From Bartonella sp. MM73XJBT.G (GTDB lineage Bacteria; Pseudomonadota; Alphaproteobacteria; Rhizobiales; Rhizobiaceae), in NCBI RefSeq assembly GCF_028618435.1, contig NZ_JAQISW010000001.1, positions 186,001-250,000 of the forward strand: a stretch of 64,000 bases of DNA, written 5' to 3'. This document shows, piece by piece, positions 38,628-48,921 of this stretch; the first letter of the stretch is position 1, and each line of letters begins with the position of its first letter. The position numbers and the translations under genes are program-made. The notes beneath the pieces were generated by a model that saw only the letters and a list, made by a program, of their open reading frames with translations, did no database searches and was not told the origin of the DNA.

Positions 38628-39565
38628 TGAAAAGTAACATTGTGATAGAGCGTTTTCTTGAAATGATGAGTGCTGAGCGAAGCGCTTCTGCTCATACGCT
38701 TGCGGCTTATCAGCGTGATTTACAATGGGCGCAAGAGGAATTGTCTTCGCATTCGGTTTCGCTCCTTTCAGCACAAAAAGAGGATCTTATTGCTCTTTTG
38801 TCGCTCATGCATACATTTGGTTTTACTGCAACGTCACAAGCACGCCGTTTATCAACATTGCGTCAATTCTATCAGTTTCTTTATGCAGAGGGATTAAGAG
38901 TAGATGATCCTTCCAATGATATTGATGCCCCTCGCCAAGGGCGTCCTTTGCCCAAAATTATCAGTGAAGATGCGGTGACAAAATTTCTTGATTTGGCGCA
39001 GGTGGAGGTTAATCAAGCAGAGTATGGATCTAAGGATTATCTGCGCGCATTGCGTCTTCAGCTATTGAGCGAAATGCTTTATGCAACAGGATTACGCATT
39101 AGTGAGTTGGTGAGTCTGCCTGTGCAGGCTGTTCGAGGGAAAGCATACAGTATCTTGGTTCGCGGTAAGGGAAAAAAAGAACGAATGGTGCTGTTATCAA
39201 AAAAAGCCTATCAAGTTCTTTTGCAGTGGTTGAATTTACGTGATCAGGGAGAAGATGCGAAAAGTCTTTATCTTTTTCCAGCCCATTCAAAAACAGGCTA
39301 TATTGCACGTCAAGTTGTTGCGCGAGAATTGAAGAATCTTGCTAAAAGGGCTGGAATAAAAAGTGAAAGCTTTTCTCCCCATGTGTTACGTCATGCTTTT
39401 GCTAGCCATCTTTTGCAAAATGGTGCTGATTTGCGGGCCGTTCAACATTTGTTAGGTCATTCTGATATTTCTACCACTCAGATTTATACCCATGTGTTAG
39501 AAGAAGGACTTTATCGTCTCGTTAATGAGCATCATCCACTTGCCGATGTGCAAAAGGCTCGTTAA
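38627..39565 (+). CDS. xerD: site-specific tyrosine recombinase XerD
   Basis: Resolves chromosome dimers at dif with XerC. It has an N-terminal SAM-like core-binding domain and the catalytic set Arg in ATGLRISEL, Lys in RGKGKKER, His and Arg in SPHVLRHAFASHLL, His in LLGHSDISTTQ and the nucleophile Tyr in IYTHV. 312 residues. A phage integrase is excluded by context and length. Confidence 0.93.
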   Translation: MKSNIVIERFLEMMSAERSASAHTLAAYQRDLQWAQEELSSHSVSLLSAQKEDLIALLSLMHTFGFTATSQARRLSTLRQFYQFLYAEGLRVDDPSNDIDAPRQGRPLPKIISEDAVTKFLDLAQVEVNQAEYGSKDYLRALRLQLLSEMLYATGLRISELVSLPVQAVRGKAYSILVRGKGKKERMVLLSKKAYQVLLQWLNLRDQGEDAKSLYLFPAHSKTGYIARQVVARELKNLAKRAGIKSESFSPHVLRHAFASHLLQNGADLRAVQHLLGHSDISTTQIYTHVLEEGLYRLVNEHHPLADVQKAR

Positions 39566-39643
39566 AGAAAAGGTGATGTTTTAGAAAAGACTTTATAAAG
39601 AAAATTATAAGTGTATAAGTGACACTGAATGAGTTGGTACAGA

Positions 39644-40600
39644 ATGCATAATTATCTTGATTTTGAAAAACCAGTTGCTGATCTTGATGGAAAAATTCTT
39701 GAATTAAAAAAAATTTCTCAGGAAAAAGGCAGTCTTGATATGAGTGACGAGATTGCACGTCTTGAAACACGTTCCAAAACGGCATTGCGCGATCTCTATA
39801 AAAAATTGTCGCCGTGGCAAAAAACACAAGTTGCTCGTCATCCTGACCGTCCGCATTTTATGGACTATTCTAAACGCTTATTGAGTGATGTTACACCTTT
39901 GGCAGGAGATCGAAAGTTTGCTGAAGATGAGGCTGTTCAAGCTGGGTTTGCACGCTTTAAGGGGGAAGCAGTAGCTTACATTGGTCAAGAGAAAGGTCAC
40001 GATACGCAAACACGTTTGCGCTATAATTTTGGTTCTGCACGTCCAGAAGGATATCGTAAAGCTGTTCGTATTATGGAAATGGCTGACCGATTTGGTTTGC
40101 CACTCCTTACTTTTGTCGATACGGCGGGTGCTTATCCTGGGGTAAGCGCTGAAGAACGTGGGCAAGCAGAAGCAATTGCTCAATCAACAGCCGCAACTTT
40201 GCGCCTAAAGGTTCCTGTTGTATCCGTTGTTATCGGAGAAGGTGGTTCTGGGGGGGCAATAGCAATTGCGGCTGCCAATAAAGTTTATATGTTGGAACAT
40301 GCGATTTACTCGGTTATTTCTCCAGAAGGAGCAGCTTCTATTTTATGGCGTGATCCAGCGCGTGCAAAAGATGCTGCAATGAATATGCGTATTACCGCTC
40401 AAGATTTACTTCGCTTAAAGATTATTGATGGCATTATTTCAGAGCCTTTAGGAGGAGCACATCGTGATAAAGAGATTGCCATTGATGCAACGGGTGAAAT
40501 TATTTCAGAGGCTTTAAAAGCTATGGCTGGAAAAGATGGTGAAGTTCTTAAACAAGAGCGAAGGGAAAAGTATCTTCAAATTGGTCGGTCATTAACATAA
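39644..40600 (+). CDS. accA: acetyl-CoA carboxylase carboxyltransferase alpha subunit
   Basis: Transfers carboxyl from biotin to acetyl-CoA with AccD, the first step of fatty acid synthesis. The start MHNYLDFEKPVADLDGKI is chosen by similarity to other alphaproteobacterial AccA; an in-frame ATG at 39629 adds 5 residues and neither has a clear ribosome site. Crotonase-like motifs PEGYRKAVRIMEMADRFGLP and GEGGSGGAIAIA are intact. 318 residues. Confidence 0.94.
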   Translation: MHNYLDFEKPVADLDGKILELKKISQEKGSLDMSDEIARLETRSKTALRDLYKKLSPWQKTQVARHPDRPHFMDYSKRLLSDVTPLAGDRKFAEDEAVQAGFARFKGEAVAYIGQEKGHDTQTRLRYNFGSARPEGYRKAVRIMEMADRFGLPLLTFVDTAGAYPGVSAEERGQAEAIAQSTAATLRLKVPVVSVVIGEGGSGGAIAIAAANKVYMLEHAIYSVISPEGAASILWRDPARAKDAAMNMRITAQDLLRLKIIDGIISEPLGGAHRDKEIAIDATGEIISEALKAMAGKDGEVLKQERREKYLQIGRSLT

Positions 40601-40639
40601 GTTGTTTTTTATGAGGGGTGTTGGATTGGAGTTTTTTCG

Positions 40640-41389
40640 ATGACATTTAACAGATTCCTTGCTGTGTGTGTGTTGTTTGTAATGGGAATATTGACAGCCT
40701 GTGAAGGGAGATTACCAGCTTCTATTCGCGCTAAAGTTGAGCAGCCTCTTCCGCAAGAAATCCAGAATAGAATGGCTTTGTATGATATTGATCCTTATGC
40801 ACCAATTGTAATGCGCTTTTTCAAAGAAGAAAATCTTGCTGAAGTTTGGAAGCAATCTCGTTCCGGTCCTTTTATCTTGGTTGCACGCTATGGTATTTGT
40901 AAGTGGTCTGGTAAGCTTGGACCTAAATATAAAGAAGGGGATCTTCAGACACCAGAAGGTTTTTATACGATTACAGCAAAGCAAATGAATCCTTATTCAA
41001 AATATTATCTTTCTTTTAATATAGGGTTTCCTAACCTTTATGATCAGGAAAATGGTCGGACAGGGAGCAATCTTATGGTGCATGGTTCTTGCTTTTCTGC
41101 CGGTTGTTATTCTATGAGTGATAAGAATATGGCTCAAATTTATGCTTTTGCGCGGGATGCTTTTAAAGGAGGACAAAGAGCATTCCAATTGCAGGCTTTT
41201 CCTTTCCGCATGACCAAGGATAACATGTTACGTCATAGCAATGATCCTCATTACCCATTTTGGGTTATGCTTAAGAAAGGTTATGATTTTTTTGAAGAAA
41301 ATCGTCAACCTCCAGTCGTTGAAGTGTATGAAAAACGTTACATTTTTAATCGCGATATTGATAAAAATTCAGTTTCTTTAATGAAGTGA
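40640..41389 (+). CDS. L,D-transpeptidase (YkuD/YafK-type) lipoprotein
   Basis: Periplasmic enzyme expected to crosslink or trim peptidoglycan. A signal peptide with lipobox LTAC at about Cys21 suggests a lipoprotein. The YkuD catalytic motif is MVHGSCFSAGCYSM, with the nucleophile in SAGC. The preceding GDLQTPEGFYTI also fits the family. 249 residues; closest to the YafK/DpaA branch, some members of which cleave lipoprotein from peptidoglycan. Confidence 0.85.
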   Translation: MTFNRFLAVCVLFVMGILTACEGRLPASIRAKVEQPLPQEIQNRMALYDIDPYAPIVMRFFKEENLAEVWKQSRSGPFILVARYGICKWSGKLGPKYKEGDLQTPEGFYTITAKQMNPYSKYYLSFNIGFPNLYDQENGRTGSNLMVHGSCFSAGCYSMSDKNMAQIYAFARDAFKGGQRAFQLQAFPFRMTKDNMLRHSNDPHYPFWVMLKKGYDFFEENRQPPVVEVYEKRYIFNRDIDKNSVSLMK

Positions 41390-42226
41390 GTATTATTTTA
41401 TTCGTCTATATTGTGAAACATCATTGCTTATGATGATGGCCGTATAGGATATGCAAAAACTTTATATATGGAATGTTTAAGGGGGCGTCCATACTTTAAA
41501 GTGCTGAGTTTTTTATAGAGTTTTATGTCAGTAAATCAAATAAAGTGTGGGAGGACTAAGAGCAATTGGCTCAGAGAAGGTGGGTTGTTTGCAGACCTAT
41601 ATGGGGGCAATTTGGTTTTTTTTAGTGGAGAGTAGGTTAATATAAAACGCACCTCTCTTTTTATTTTCAATAAGATAATATTTTATGGTTTTATTATTTC
41701 ATGCTGTAAAATATTATCTTATCCTGCTTGGGTTATAAGATATATACATACATCTAAAAAGACGATATTTCTGTTTGATATTAGTTTTTTGCTTAAACTT
41801 AAGAGGATTTTGTTTCAATTAGCTAGGGAAATATAGAGTTTAGCGGAATATTTAAAACTAAAAATGTGTCCAATGGGATTGTGAAATGAATCACATGAAG
41901 TTATTTGCAGATGAAGTTTATGTTGAGAAAAAACAACCTAATTACAGATTAGTAAATATTAAAAAAATTTATCATAACAATTTAATTTATAATAATAATT
42001 TATAACTTTTTTCCATTTGAATAAGAGCTTGAATATCATGAGGTCTTTTATCTGAAAATCTGTTTATCTTTAATCAATAAAAATGCCTCTAATGAAATCC
42101 TCTCACGTGCTAAGAGCTACTAAAAATTGGGGGATGGAAAAATCTATGGTGGAGCTTTTTTGTTTTTTTAAAGCGTAAAGAAGTTATGGCTCAATGGATT
42201 TAATGTTATGTCATTAAAGGGAAGCA
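41390..42226. other. 837-base spacer with a strong inverted repeat
   Basis: No conserved coding region is visible. A 36-codon ATG frame at 41525-41635 has no ribosome site and no recognisable features. The notable element is the perfect 16-bp inverted repeat at 41670-41722. Confidence 0.5.
41670..41722. repeat. 16-bp perfect inverted repeat, 21-base spacer
   Basis: ATAAGATAATATTTTA at 41670-41685 is exactly complementary to TAAAATATTATCTTAT at 41707-41722. The arms are almost pure A and T and there is no flanking T run. It is about 280 bases after the L,D-transpeptidase gene, too far for a simple terminator. Confidence 0.6.
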
Positions 42227-43300
42227 TTAAAACTTTATTCCTGGAATGATGAGAGGGTTTTCTAAGAGAGCTGTTTTGTCGGCAGTATCTATTGCTGGTT
42301 TATTAAAAAAAGCATTGAGAAGTTTTTGTATCGCTTCTTTTTCAACACCATCGGCAATGATGACAAAACGTGTTTGTTTTATTCCTTTTGGCCATGCTGG
42401 CAACCTTATAGGGGGATGGAAAAATGTTTGTACGCCATGTAATACAAGTGGGCGATGAGGATCATCACGCAATGCAATAATTGCTTTAATACGGAGTAAC
42501 TTTGCACCATAACGTTTTTGTAGGAGATCTAAAAAAGTTTCAATTGTGGCATAATCAACAAGATCTTCACAGTCTAGTGAAAAGGTACGAATGGTTTTAT
42601 GGGGAGGGTGATCATGTAGAGCCGTCGTAAGATTTTGCTTAAAGTGTGTGTTTTCTCCTGTTTCATTCCATAATGTGTGATTTATTAATATATTTGAGCA
42701 GAAATCTTCAGAGTGGACATCAATGATTTGTGCTGTAGGATTCATTCTTTTGAGTGTGTTAAGGAGCTTATTTGAAAGGGTTTGTGGGGCTGTGAGATCT
42801 GTTTTGGTGAGAATGATTTTGTCAGCAAGGATTAATTGTTTATATATTTCAGGATAGCGCTCGCATATGGAAAGAGTGCTTAATGTATCAAATGTTGCAA
42901 GAACAGCATTTATGGACAGTGTTTGAATAAACAGTGGGTGGCTTAAAAGTATTTGTAAAATAGGGGCGGGATCAGCCATTCCTGTTGTTTCAATGATAAT
43001 ATGATTGAGTTGTTTGATTTGTCCTGTCTGGATGCGATTGATTAAATCAATTAATGTATAAATGAGATCACTGCGTAAATTGCAGCATAAGCAACCATTT
43101 GCAAGCTCAATAATTCCTTCTGTCGCCTTTTCAACTAGAAGGTGGTCAATACTAATTTCGCCGAATTCATTGATGATAACAGCACATTCCGTTAAGAGAG
43201 GGTCTTGTAGCATACGGTTGAGCAAAGTTGTTTTACCAGAGCCTAAAAAACCAGTAATAAGCGTGAGAGGAATGCGCTTCATTTTCATTTTAATCATCAA
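42227..43300 (-). CDS. CobW/ZNG1-family G3E GTPase
   Basis: Metal-chaperone GTPase. The Walker A motif ITGFLGSGKTTLLNRML is near the N-terminus. INEFGEISIDHLL and the metal-binding CxCC motif in NGCLCCNLRSDL are intact, with TKTD as the G4 motif and a C-terminal CobW_C domain. 357 residues. No cobalamin genes are nearby, so a zinc-transfer role is more likely than cobalt chelation. It has several Met codons at its start. Confidence 0.85.
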   Translation of the reverse strand: MMIKMKMKRIPLTLITGFLGSGKTTLLNRMLQDPLLTECAVIINEFGEISIDHLLVEKATEGIIELANGCLCCNLRSDLIYTLIDLINRIQTGQIKQLNHIIIETTGMADPAPILQILLSHPLFIQTLSINAVLATFDTLSTLSICERYPEIYKQLILADKIILTKTDLTAPQTLSNKLLNTLKRMNPTAQIIDVHSEDFCSNILINHTLWNETGENTHFKQNLTTALHDHPPHKTIRTFSLDCEDLVDYATIETFLDLLQKRYGAKLLRIKAIIALRDDPHRPLVLHGVQTFFHPPIRLPAWPKGIKQTRFVIIADGVEKEAIQKLLNAFFNKPAIDTADKTALLENPLIIPGIKF

Positions 43301-43552
43301 CTGCAGTTCTATTTTAAGGAAACATACCTTATGACGTCAATCCCCATTTATAATGGGGCTCGTGAAAGATATGTGATGGACAATTGCCTATGAAATCTAT
43401 TTTATCACCACTTTTAAGTTTATAAAGGTGAGAGCGGGTGTAATCATACCACTTTTTAGTGCTTGTATTTATGATCATTCTTGGCACTTGAAAGCCCTTA
43501 TAGGAAGAGTTTTAATTCCTTAAATTCCTTACTTTAATTATTTTATCTATAT

Positions 43553-43645
43553 ATGCTTATCCACTTTGTGACGTGAAAGAGATAGATTTTAATCGATTTA
43601 ACAGCGATGGATTTGAAATGAGAGAATTTTACGATATTTGTGGTT
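43553..43645. repeat. dispersed repeat family, short copy B
   Basis: The stretch with CTTTGTGACGTGAAAGAG, then GATTTTAATCGATTTAACAG and TTTGAAATGAGAGAAT, aligns with the copies at 25.4, 52.67 and 59.1 kb. It lies in the 378-base gap between the CobW gene and the dacF-type gene. Confidence 0.45.
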
Positions 43646-43678
43646 TTGAGAAAATGGGGCAAAATAATTAATCATAAA

Positions 43679-44785
43679 TTATGAATTATGGCTTACGGCT
43701 TTTTTTATAGGATAGTTTGTGCGTTTTTTATGCGGACTATGGGGTTTTTTTAGTGGTTTTACTGTTATTTTAGGTGCTTGTGGCGTATGAATGAGGTGTA
43801 CTACTAAAGGATGAGAAAAAGAAGGTGGAGCAGTGATAAAAGGTGAGGTGAGAATAATATTTCCTTGATCATCATATGAATTGGCATGCATTTTTATGGC
43901 TTCAGGCGTACATGTTTGTTGTCTCATATTGTTGGCTTGTGTTATGTTGTTCCCATAAGGTTTTAATGTTGCTAGTGTTAATTGGGCGCTTCCTTGATGC
44001 AAAAAACCTATTTCAAGAAGTTGCGCCGCTTTTTCTTCCCTTTCACTTATGTTGTTTGCCCCTAGAATGACAGCAATAATTGTACGTTTATTGCGGGTGG
44101 CTGATGCAACAAGATTAAAACCAGAGGCGCAAATAAAGCCTGTTTTCATACCGTCTATTCCATAAAAGCGGCCAATGAGGTTGTTTGAGTTATGCTGGAT
44201 TTTTCGGTTATTACCAAAATCAATGGCTGGAATAGAAAAATAATGAGCATACTGTGGAAATTCCCGACGTATTTGGACAGCTAAAAGAGCAATATCACGT
44301 GCCGTGGAGTAGTTTTGAGGGTCTGGTAACCCACTTGCATTTGCAAAATGGGTGCCAAACATGCCTAAACGTTTAGCTTCGCTATTCATTTTGCGCACAA
44401 AAGCTTTCTGTGAACCAGCAACGGCTTCACTCATGGCAATAGCCAAATCATTGGTCGATTTAACCATGGTGATGCTTAAGGCTGTATCAAGTGTGAGAAC
44501 AGAACCAGCTTTATAGCCTGAACGGTATGCTGGTGCTTTTGCGGCATATTCGCTGATGGTAATAGGTTTGTTGGGTGAAATTTCTCCTCGACTCATGGCA
44601 CGAAAAATAACATAAGCGGTCATTAATTTTGTTAAGGAAGCAGGATACCAACGCTCAAAAGCTTGATGATGTTTTAAGATATTTCCCGTTGTAACATCAA
44701 CAGAAATAAAAGGCTGAGACAGAGCAAAAGTGCTTGTCAAGATCAAAATAAGAGACAAAAAAAGATTAATAAAGAGTCGTTGCAT
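43679..44785 (-). CDS. dacF: D-alanyl-D-alanine carboxypeptidase (DacF/PBP5-type)
   Basis: Penicillin-binding protein that removes the terminal D-Ala from peptidoglycan stems. After a signal peptide (FINLFLSLILILTSTFALS) the catalytic motifs are SLTK, STN and KTG (in GMKTGFICASG). The C-terminus ends in a Pro/Lys/His-rich tail. ATG 44785 is preferred over TTG 44800. 368 residues. Confidence 0.92.
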   Translation of the reverse strand: MQRLFINLFLSLILILTSTFALSQPFISVDVTTGNILKHHQAFERWYPASLTKLMTAYVIFRAMSRGEISPNKPITISEYAAKAPAYRSGYKAGSVLTLDTALSITMVKSTNDLAIAMSEAVAGSQKAFVRKMNSEAKRLGMFGTHFANASGLPDPQNYSTARDIALLAVQIRREFPQYAHYFSIPAIDFGNNRKIQHNSNNLIGRFYGIDGMKTGFICASGFNLVASATRNKRTIIAVILGANNISEREEKAAQLLEIGFLHQGSAQLTLATLKPYGNNITQANNMRQQTCTPEAIKMHANSYDDQGNIILTSPFITAPPSFSHPLVVHLIHTPQAPKITVKPLKKPHSPHKKRTNYPIKKAVSHNS

Positions 44786-44800
44786 TAAGTTTAAATCCAA

Positions 44801-45418
44801 TATCTTCTTATCAGTGATTTAGAACTGTTTTAATTTAGCACAAAAAGCTTTTAAGTCTATGATAGAAGAGGGGAAATGGTTAATGCCGTATGCGTTTTTT
44901 GCTGAGATAAAAAGACGATCATTCTTTAATTTTCCCCTTTGTGTTCAACTTCGTGGCTTGCAAAAGCCCCTCATGCAATATCTTTTCAATCATGGATATT
45001 GCGCTATGCCTTATTCGTTGATCATGTTCTTCATTGAAAAAGAGCATGCTATTGTTTAGCTACGCATTTCTTTTAAAGAGATTTTTTTATTTTATCTCCC
45101 ACCCCATATCTTTGCACAGCTTGTAATATATCATCTATAGTCCATTAGGTATTACAATTTTTGTGCTTATATTTATGCTTATAGATGTATAGACAACCAC
45201 CGTATTCTACTGATTAACTTCTAATATTGCAACTGCTCTTCTCTTGATACGGTTTATAATCAGTATATTAAACAATATTTTGTGTTTCACACATTACTCT
45301 CTTTTTCTGGAATAAGCTGCAAGCAAATTTTTAGTGTTTCCTTATAGGTTAAGTAAGATGGAAAAATGCTCCTGTATTTGTTACTTTGAGTTTCATCTAA
45401 AAAGAGATTATTATTTTA
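44801..45418. other. 618-base spacer, no secure gene
   Basis: A minus-strand 42-codon frame (44919-45047) encodes a protein-like sequence, MLFFNEEHDQRIRHSAIS followed by MIEKILHEGLLQATKLNTKG, which could be the tail of a lost gene. The opposite-strand 66-codon frame over the same DNA looks like chance. The part 45210-45250 has weak resemblance to the dispersed repeat near 59.0 kb. Confidence 0.35.
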
Positions 45419-46228
45419 TCAGTCAATATTTTTATCGTGATATTTTAGTGCTTGGATCTTTTTAATAGCACAAGCGGGTAACGGTGGAGGATTAGAATCT
45501 TGGGCTGCTAAGAGAAGCAGTTCATCACACGCTTCTTCAGTTTTTTGGATCAGTTGATTTAGAAAGTCACGTTTGCTTAAACCAGCTTCTATTGGAGGAA
45601 GAATACGAACACGAATTGTTCCAGGATAGCGGCGGAAATTATTGCGGGGCCAATATAGGCCGGCATTATGCGCAATCGGAACCACTTGAAGTTCTAATTC
45701 ATTATAGAGTGCGACAATTCCTGATTTATAATCTGGTTCCTGACCGGGTTGTCGGCGTGTTCCTTCGGGAAAAATGAGGATTTGACGCCCTTGTTTTACT
45801 TTCTCTTTTGCTTTTTGTATAACTGTTTTTAAGGCTTTGATGGGCGTTGTGCGGTTAATGGGGATAATTTGTGTTTTGGCCATATACCAGCCGAACAATG
45901 GAATCCACATCAATTCACGTTTTAAAATGAGAGTGGGATCATCAAAATAGGGAACAAGGCTGAAAGTTTCCCATGCAGATTGATGCTTTGGAGCAATGAT
46001 ATAGGCCCCTTTGGGGAGATTTTCTAATCCTTCAATTTCATAATGTGTACCCGCGATGTATTTTTGCAAAAAGAGTGTAACGCGCGCCCATATTTTAGGA
46101 ACAATCCATGCCTTTTTTCGGGGCATGAGAAAATAAACGGGAGCGTAAAGAATCATTTGTATGAAAGTTGTGGTATAAAAAGCGAATGTAAAAAGAATAG
46201 AACGAAGGATAAGCACTATATTTTCCAT
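45419..46228 (-). CDS. plsC: 1-acyl-sn-glycerol-3-phosphate acyltransferase
   Basis: Inner-membrane enzyme that makes phosphatidic acid from lysophosphatidic acid. The N-terminus has membrane segments, motif I is KHQSAWETF (H-x4-E instead of the usual H-x4-D) and motif III is FPEGTRR. The Glu variant occurs in other alphaproteobacterial members. 269 residues. Divergent from thiD. Confidence 0.9.
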   Translation of the reverse strand: MENIVLILRSILFTFAFYTTTFIQMILYAPVYFLMPRKKAWIVPKIWARVTLFLQKYIAGTHYEIEGLENLPKGAYIIAPKHQSAWETFSLVPYFDDPTLILKRELMWIPLFGWYMAKTQIIPINRTTPIKALKTVIQKAKEKVKQGRQILIFPEGTRRQPGQEPDYKSGIVALYNELELQVVPIAHNAGLYWPRNNFRRYPGTIRVRILPPIEAGLSKRDFLNQLIQKTEEACDELLLLAAQDSNPPPLPACAIKKIQALKYHDKNID

Positions 46229-46359
46229 TTTATATCTATAAGAAGACTTTGTATATAATATAATTTACAGAAGAAAACATCTTCTTTATGTTTTTTTTCG
46301 AGCATCTATTTTTTCGGTAGTTCATTTTCTGATATTTAAAAACAGAAGGAAAGAGGTTG

Positions 46360-47214
46360 ATGGAATTACAAAAAGGTGAACTTTTTATTCCACGGATTTT
46401 ATCTATTGCGGGAACAGATCCTTCTGGTGGCGCTGGAATGCAGGCGGATTTGAAGGTTTTTTCAGCCATGAAAACTTATGGTATGAGTGTGGTTACAGCT
46501 GTTGTTGCACAAAATACTCAGGGTGTGCGTTCTTTTCAGGCATTAGATGCTTCTTTTGTTGCAGATCAAATTGATTCTGTTTTTGAAGATATCCACGTTG
46601 ATGCCGTTAAAGTTGGTATGGTTGCAAATGCCCAAATTGCACAGGTTATTGCAGAACGTCTTGCTTATCATAAAGCGCGTTTCATTGTTTTTGATCCGGT
46701 TATGGTTGCAAAAAGTGGTGATGTTCTTTTAAAGTCTGACGCCATTGAAATTATGCGTGATATTCTTGTGCCGATGTCAACTTTGATCACGCCAAATTTG
46801 CCTGAAGCTGCACTGTTATTGGGATGTGACGTGCAATGGTCTTTAGAGGCTATGTATCAATATGCTCCACGACTCTTAGCGCTAGGGTGTCATGCGGTTT
46901 TGTTAAAAGGTGGACATTTGAATAGGCTTACCAGAAATAGGATAGAAAATTATGATTATTCTAGTCCAGATCTTTATTGTGATTGTGAAAATCTTGTTAT
47001 GCTTGAAGCTTCTCGTTTTTCAACCACACATGATCACGGGACAGGGTGTACCATTTCTGCTGCCATTGCAGCTTTATTGCCTACACAGCCTTTAGACTGC
47101 GCTGTGAAACAAGCAAAGAACTATTTACATGGCGCTTTAACGGCCTCAAATGCTTTAAAAGTAGGGAAAGGACGAGGTCCACTTCACCATTTTTATGCAT
47201 TGTGGAAAGATTGA
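46360..47214 (+). CDS. thiD: hydroxymethylpyrimidine/phosphomethylpyrimidine kinase
   Basis: Ribokinase-fold enzyme that phosphorylates HMP and HMP-P for thiamine synthesis or salvage. The motifs SIAGTDPSGGAGMQADLK, VKVGMVAN, TPNLPEA and DHGTGCTISAAIAA are intact. ATG 46360 is used, with AAGGA 9 bases upstream. 284 residues. No other thiamine genes are seen in this window. Confidence 0.93.
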   Translation: MELQKGELFIPRILSIAGTDPSGGAGMQADLKVFSAMKTYGMSVVTAVVAQNTQGVRSFQALDASFVADQIDSVFEDIHVDAVKVGMVANAQIAQVIAERLAYHKARFIVFDPVMVAKSGDVLLKSDAIEIMRDILVPMSTLITPNLPEAALLLGCDVQWSLEAMYQYAPRLLALGCHAVLLKGGHLNRLTRNRIENYDYSSPDLYCDCENLVMLEASRFSTTHDHGTGCTISAAIAALLPTQPLDCAVKQAKNYLHGALTASNALKVGKGRGPLHHFYALWKD

Positions 47215-47612
47215 TACAACAGTTTATTGTGAAAATTTTCACTCTGTAGATTTATTTCGTCATTATATCCTGTTTGCGATTTATGACTGATAAATGTTAG
47301 CGTATTGTAACTTAACAGTTGTTTTGTATTTAGAAAAATGAGAGAGAAAAGTTATATTTATTGCTTTTATACATATATACATATTTTTACGATTAATATA
47401 TCGTGTATAAAAGGCAACTTTAAGTGAAAAAAGAGAGTGTGAGACTCTTATAAGTCAAAATTTGATGGTAAAAAGGGTAGAGGGTAAGGCTTTTTACAAG
47501 GCGAGAGCTCGTTTATCCCATCATATTTGCTATTGATCGATTGGTTGGTTATATTTGATTTCTGCTGAAAGTAATAAATTTTCTTAAGTGATGCGTAAAA
47601 AAGAGTCTTCCG

Positions 47613-48362
47613 TTAAATGACCATGTGTTTATTGGAACAAACTTTAAATTCACCAAAGTTTATAAAACCTAATTTTTTATAAATGCTTAATAGCAATTTT
47701 TGTCATGAATGTTCCAATACCTCTTTTTTGAAAATCTGGATTGGTGACAATATCATACACACCATCCATGCCATCCGCTTTTATACAAAAACATATGGCT
47801 ACAGGATTGTTATTTATATACCCAACGAACATCTCTACATTGGGATCTTTTTTATAAAAATGACCTATGGTTTCATAAAATCTTACCGCCTCTTCATCAA
47901 AAGGCTCGAAGACGGATGCCATAACATTTCCGTAATCTCTGAAATCTTGAAGTAATTCAACTTCCTTGATTTTGAAGTTATCCGGCATAGAAGTAACATG
48001 TGAGTTTATATCTTGCGCTAAAGCCGCCATTCCTACTTCTGTTTCAACATGCTCTAAGCCCACAGACAAGAGAACTTCATTGATGTTATAGTGAGACGAA
48101 TGAGGTCCAACCCACCAAGCTAAAGGTTGTTTTTGTGCATTAAAGGAATCGATTATAGATTTTTCTTGGTCTACAGGTATAGTTTCTTGTAAATTTTTAG
48201 CAGAGATAATGTTGAATGTGTCTGAAGCACATGTTGAATTAACAGAAGATACGCCATTTGAAAAATCAATAACCTGCATTTGAGGACACAATTTTGGTAA
48301 AAAACGCACCTTTGAACAAAATTATTCTCTAATGATAAGTCAACTTTTGACTTGTCTAACAT
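47613..48362 (-). pseudogene. broken GNAT N-acetyltransferase
   Basis: The central frame (47677-48309) encodes an acetyltransferase with the acetyl-CoA loop NPDFQKRGIGTFMTKIAI. Before it, an ATG at 48362 opens MLDKSKVDLSLENNFVQR in another frame, which would supply the missing N-terminus after a one-base shift near a T run. After it, a third frame supplies SIYKKLGFINFGEFKV and ends at 47613, the usual GNAT C-terminus. The segment expected between loop and tail is missing. I infer decay by a 5' frameshift and an internal deletion. A shortened functional product is unlikely. Confidence 0.7.
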
Positions 48363-48392
48363 TTGTTTTCCTTATCATTTCTTATTGATCTG

Positions 48393-48560
48393 TTAATACT
48401 GGGGCTGTAAAAAGTCCGTTGGCTTAAAGGCAATCCAAAATTCTTTTGCATAAGCTTCTATAACCAAGTCCGCAAAAGATCTGCCGCCAATACTAAAACT
48501 AAAAAATTATCTTCAGGATGGTAAGAGGCAATACAAAATATTGTTGGGAAAATACTTTTG
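48393..48560 (-). pseudogene. unidentified protein C-terminal fragment
   Basis: Minus-strand translation gives SIGGRSFADLVIEAYAKEF and then FWIAFKPTDFLQPQY before a stop, preceded in a shifted frame by SYHPEDNFLV. The composition looks protein-like, but no start exists and I do not recognise the family. It lies between the broken GNAT gene and the left edge of the phage-like island. Confidence 0.25.
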
Positions 48561-48846
48561 GGAAAAATAATCCTAGCAAAGTTACAAGTTATCGTTGCCA
48601 AATAGCGTCATAAACCAGTGGGAATTGTCTCAAGCTTATTTTACACGAAGGATCTAGCAAATTACAATGATTTCTTAGAGAAATGCCGCTTAAATCACTT
48701 TCATATAAGTAATGACCATTTTTTCTGTGTAGTTTGACAGTAGGTTTTGTACTAAGTGGGAAAAGGTGGGATTAGATAGGAATACGTGATAATTTATTGT
48801 TTTTATGTATAAAATTTAGTATTAAATGTGTGTTTTGTCAAAATAG

Positions 48847-48857
48847 ATTTTGACACC
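48847..48857 (+). repeat. left candidate terminal inverted repeat of the island
   Basis: ATTTTGACACC is the exact reverse complement of GGTGTCAAAAT at 54451-54461. Together the two bracket all phage-like genes. No matching short target duplication is seen outside them. Confidence 0.35.
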
Positions 48858-48921
48858 TAAAATTGCGAAAATTACCGAAAATCAGAAAAAAGTGCGTTTT
48901 CATGGTAAAAATGAGAGAAGG

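Noticed and set aside
44859-45059. 66-codon plus-strand frame
   Set aside because: No ribosome site, and the opposite strand looks more protein-like; neither is secure.
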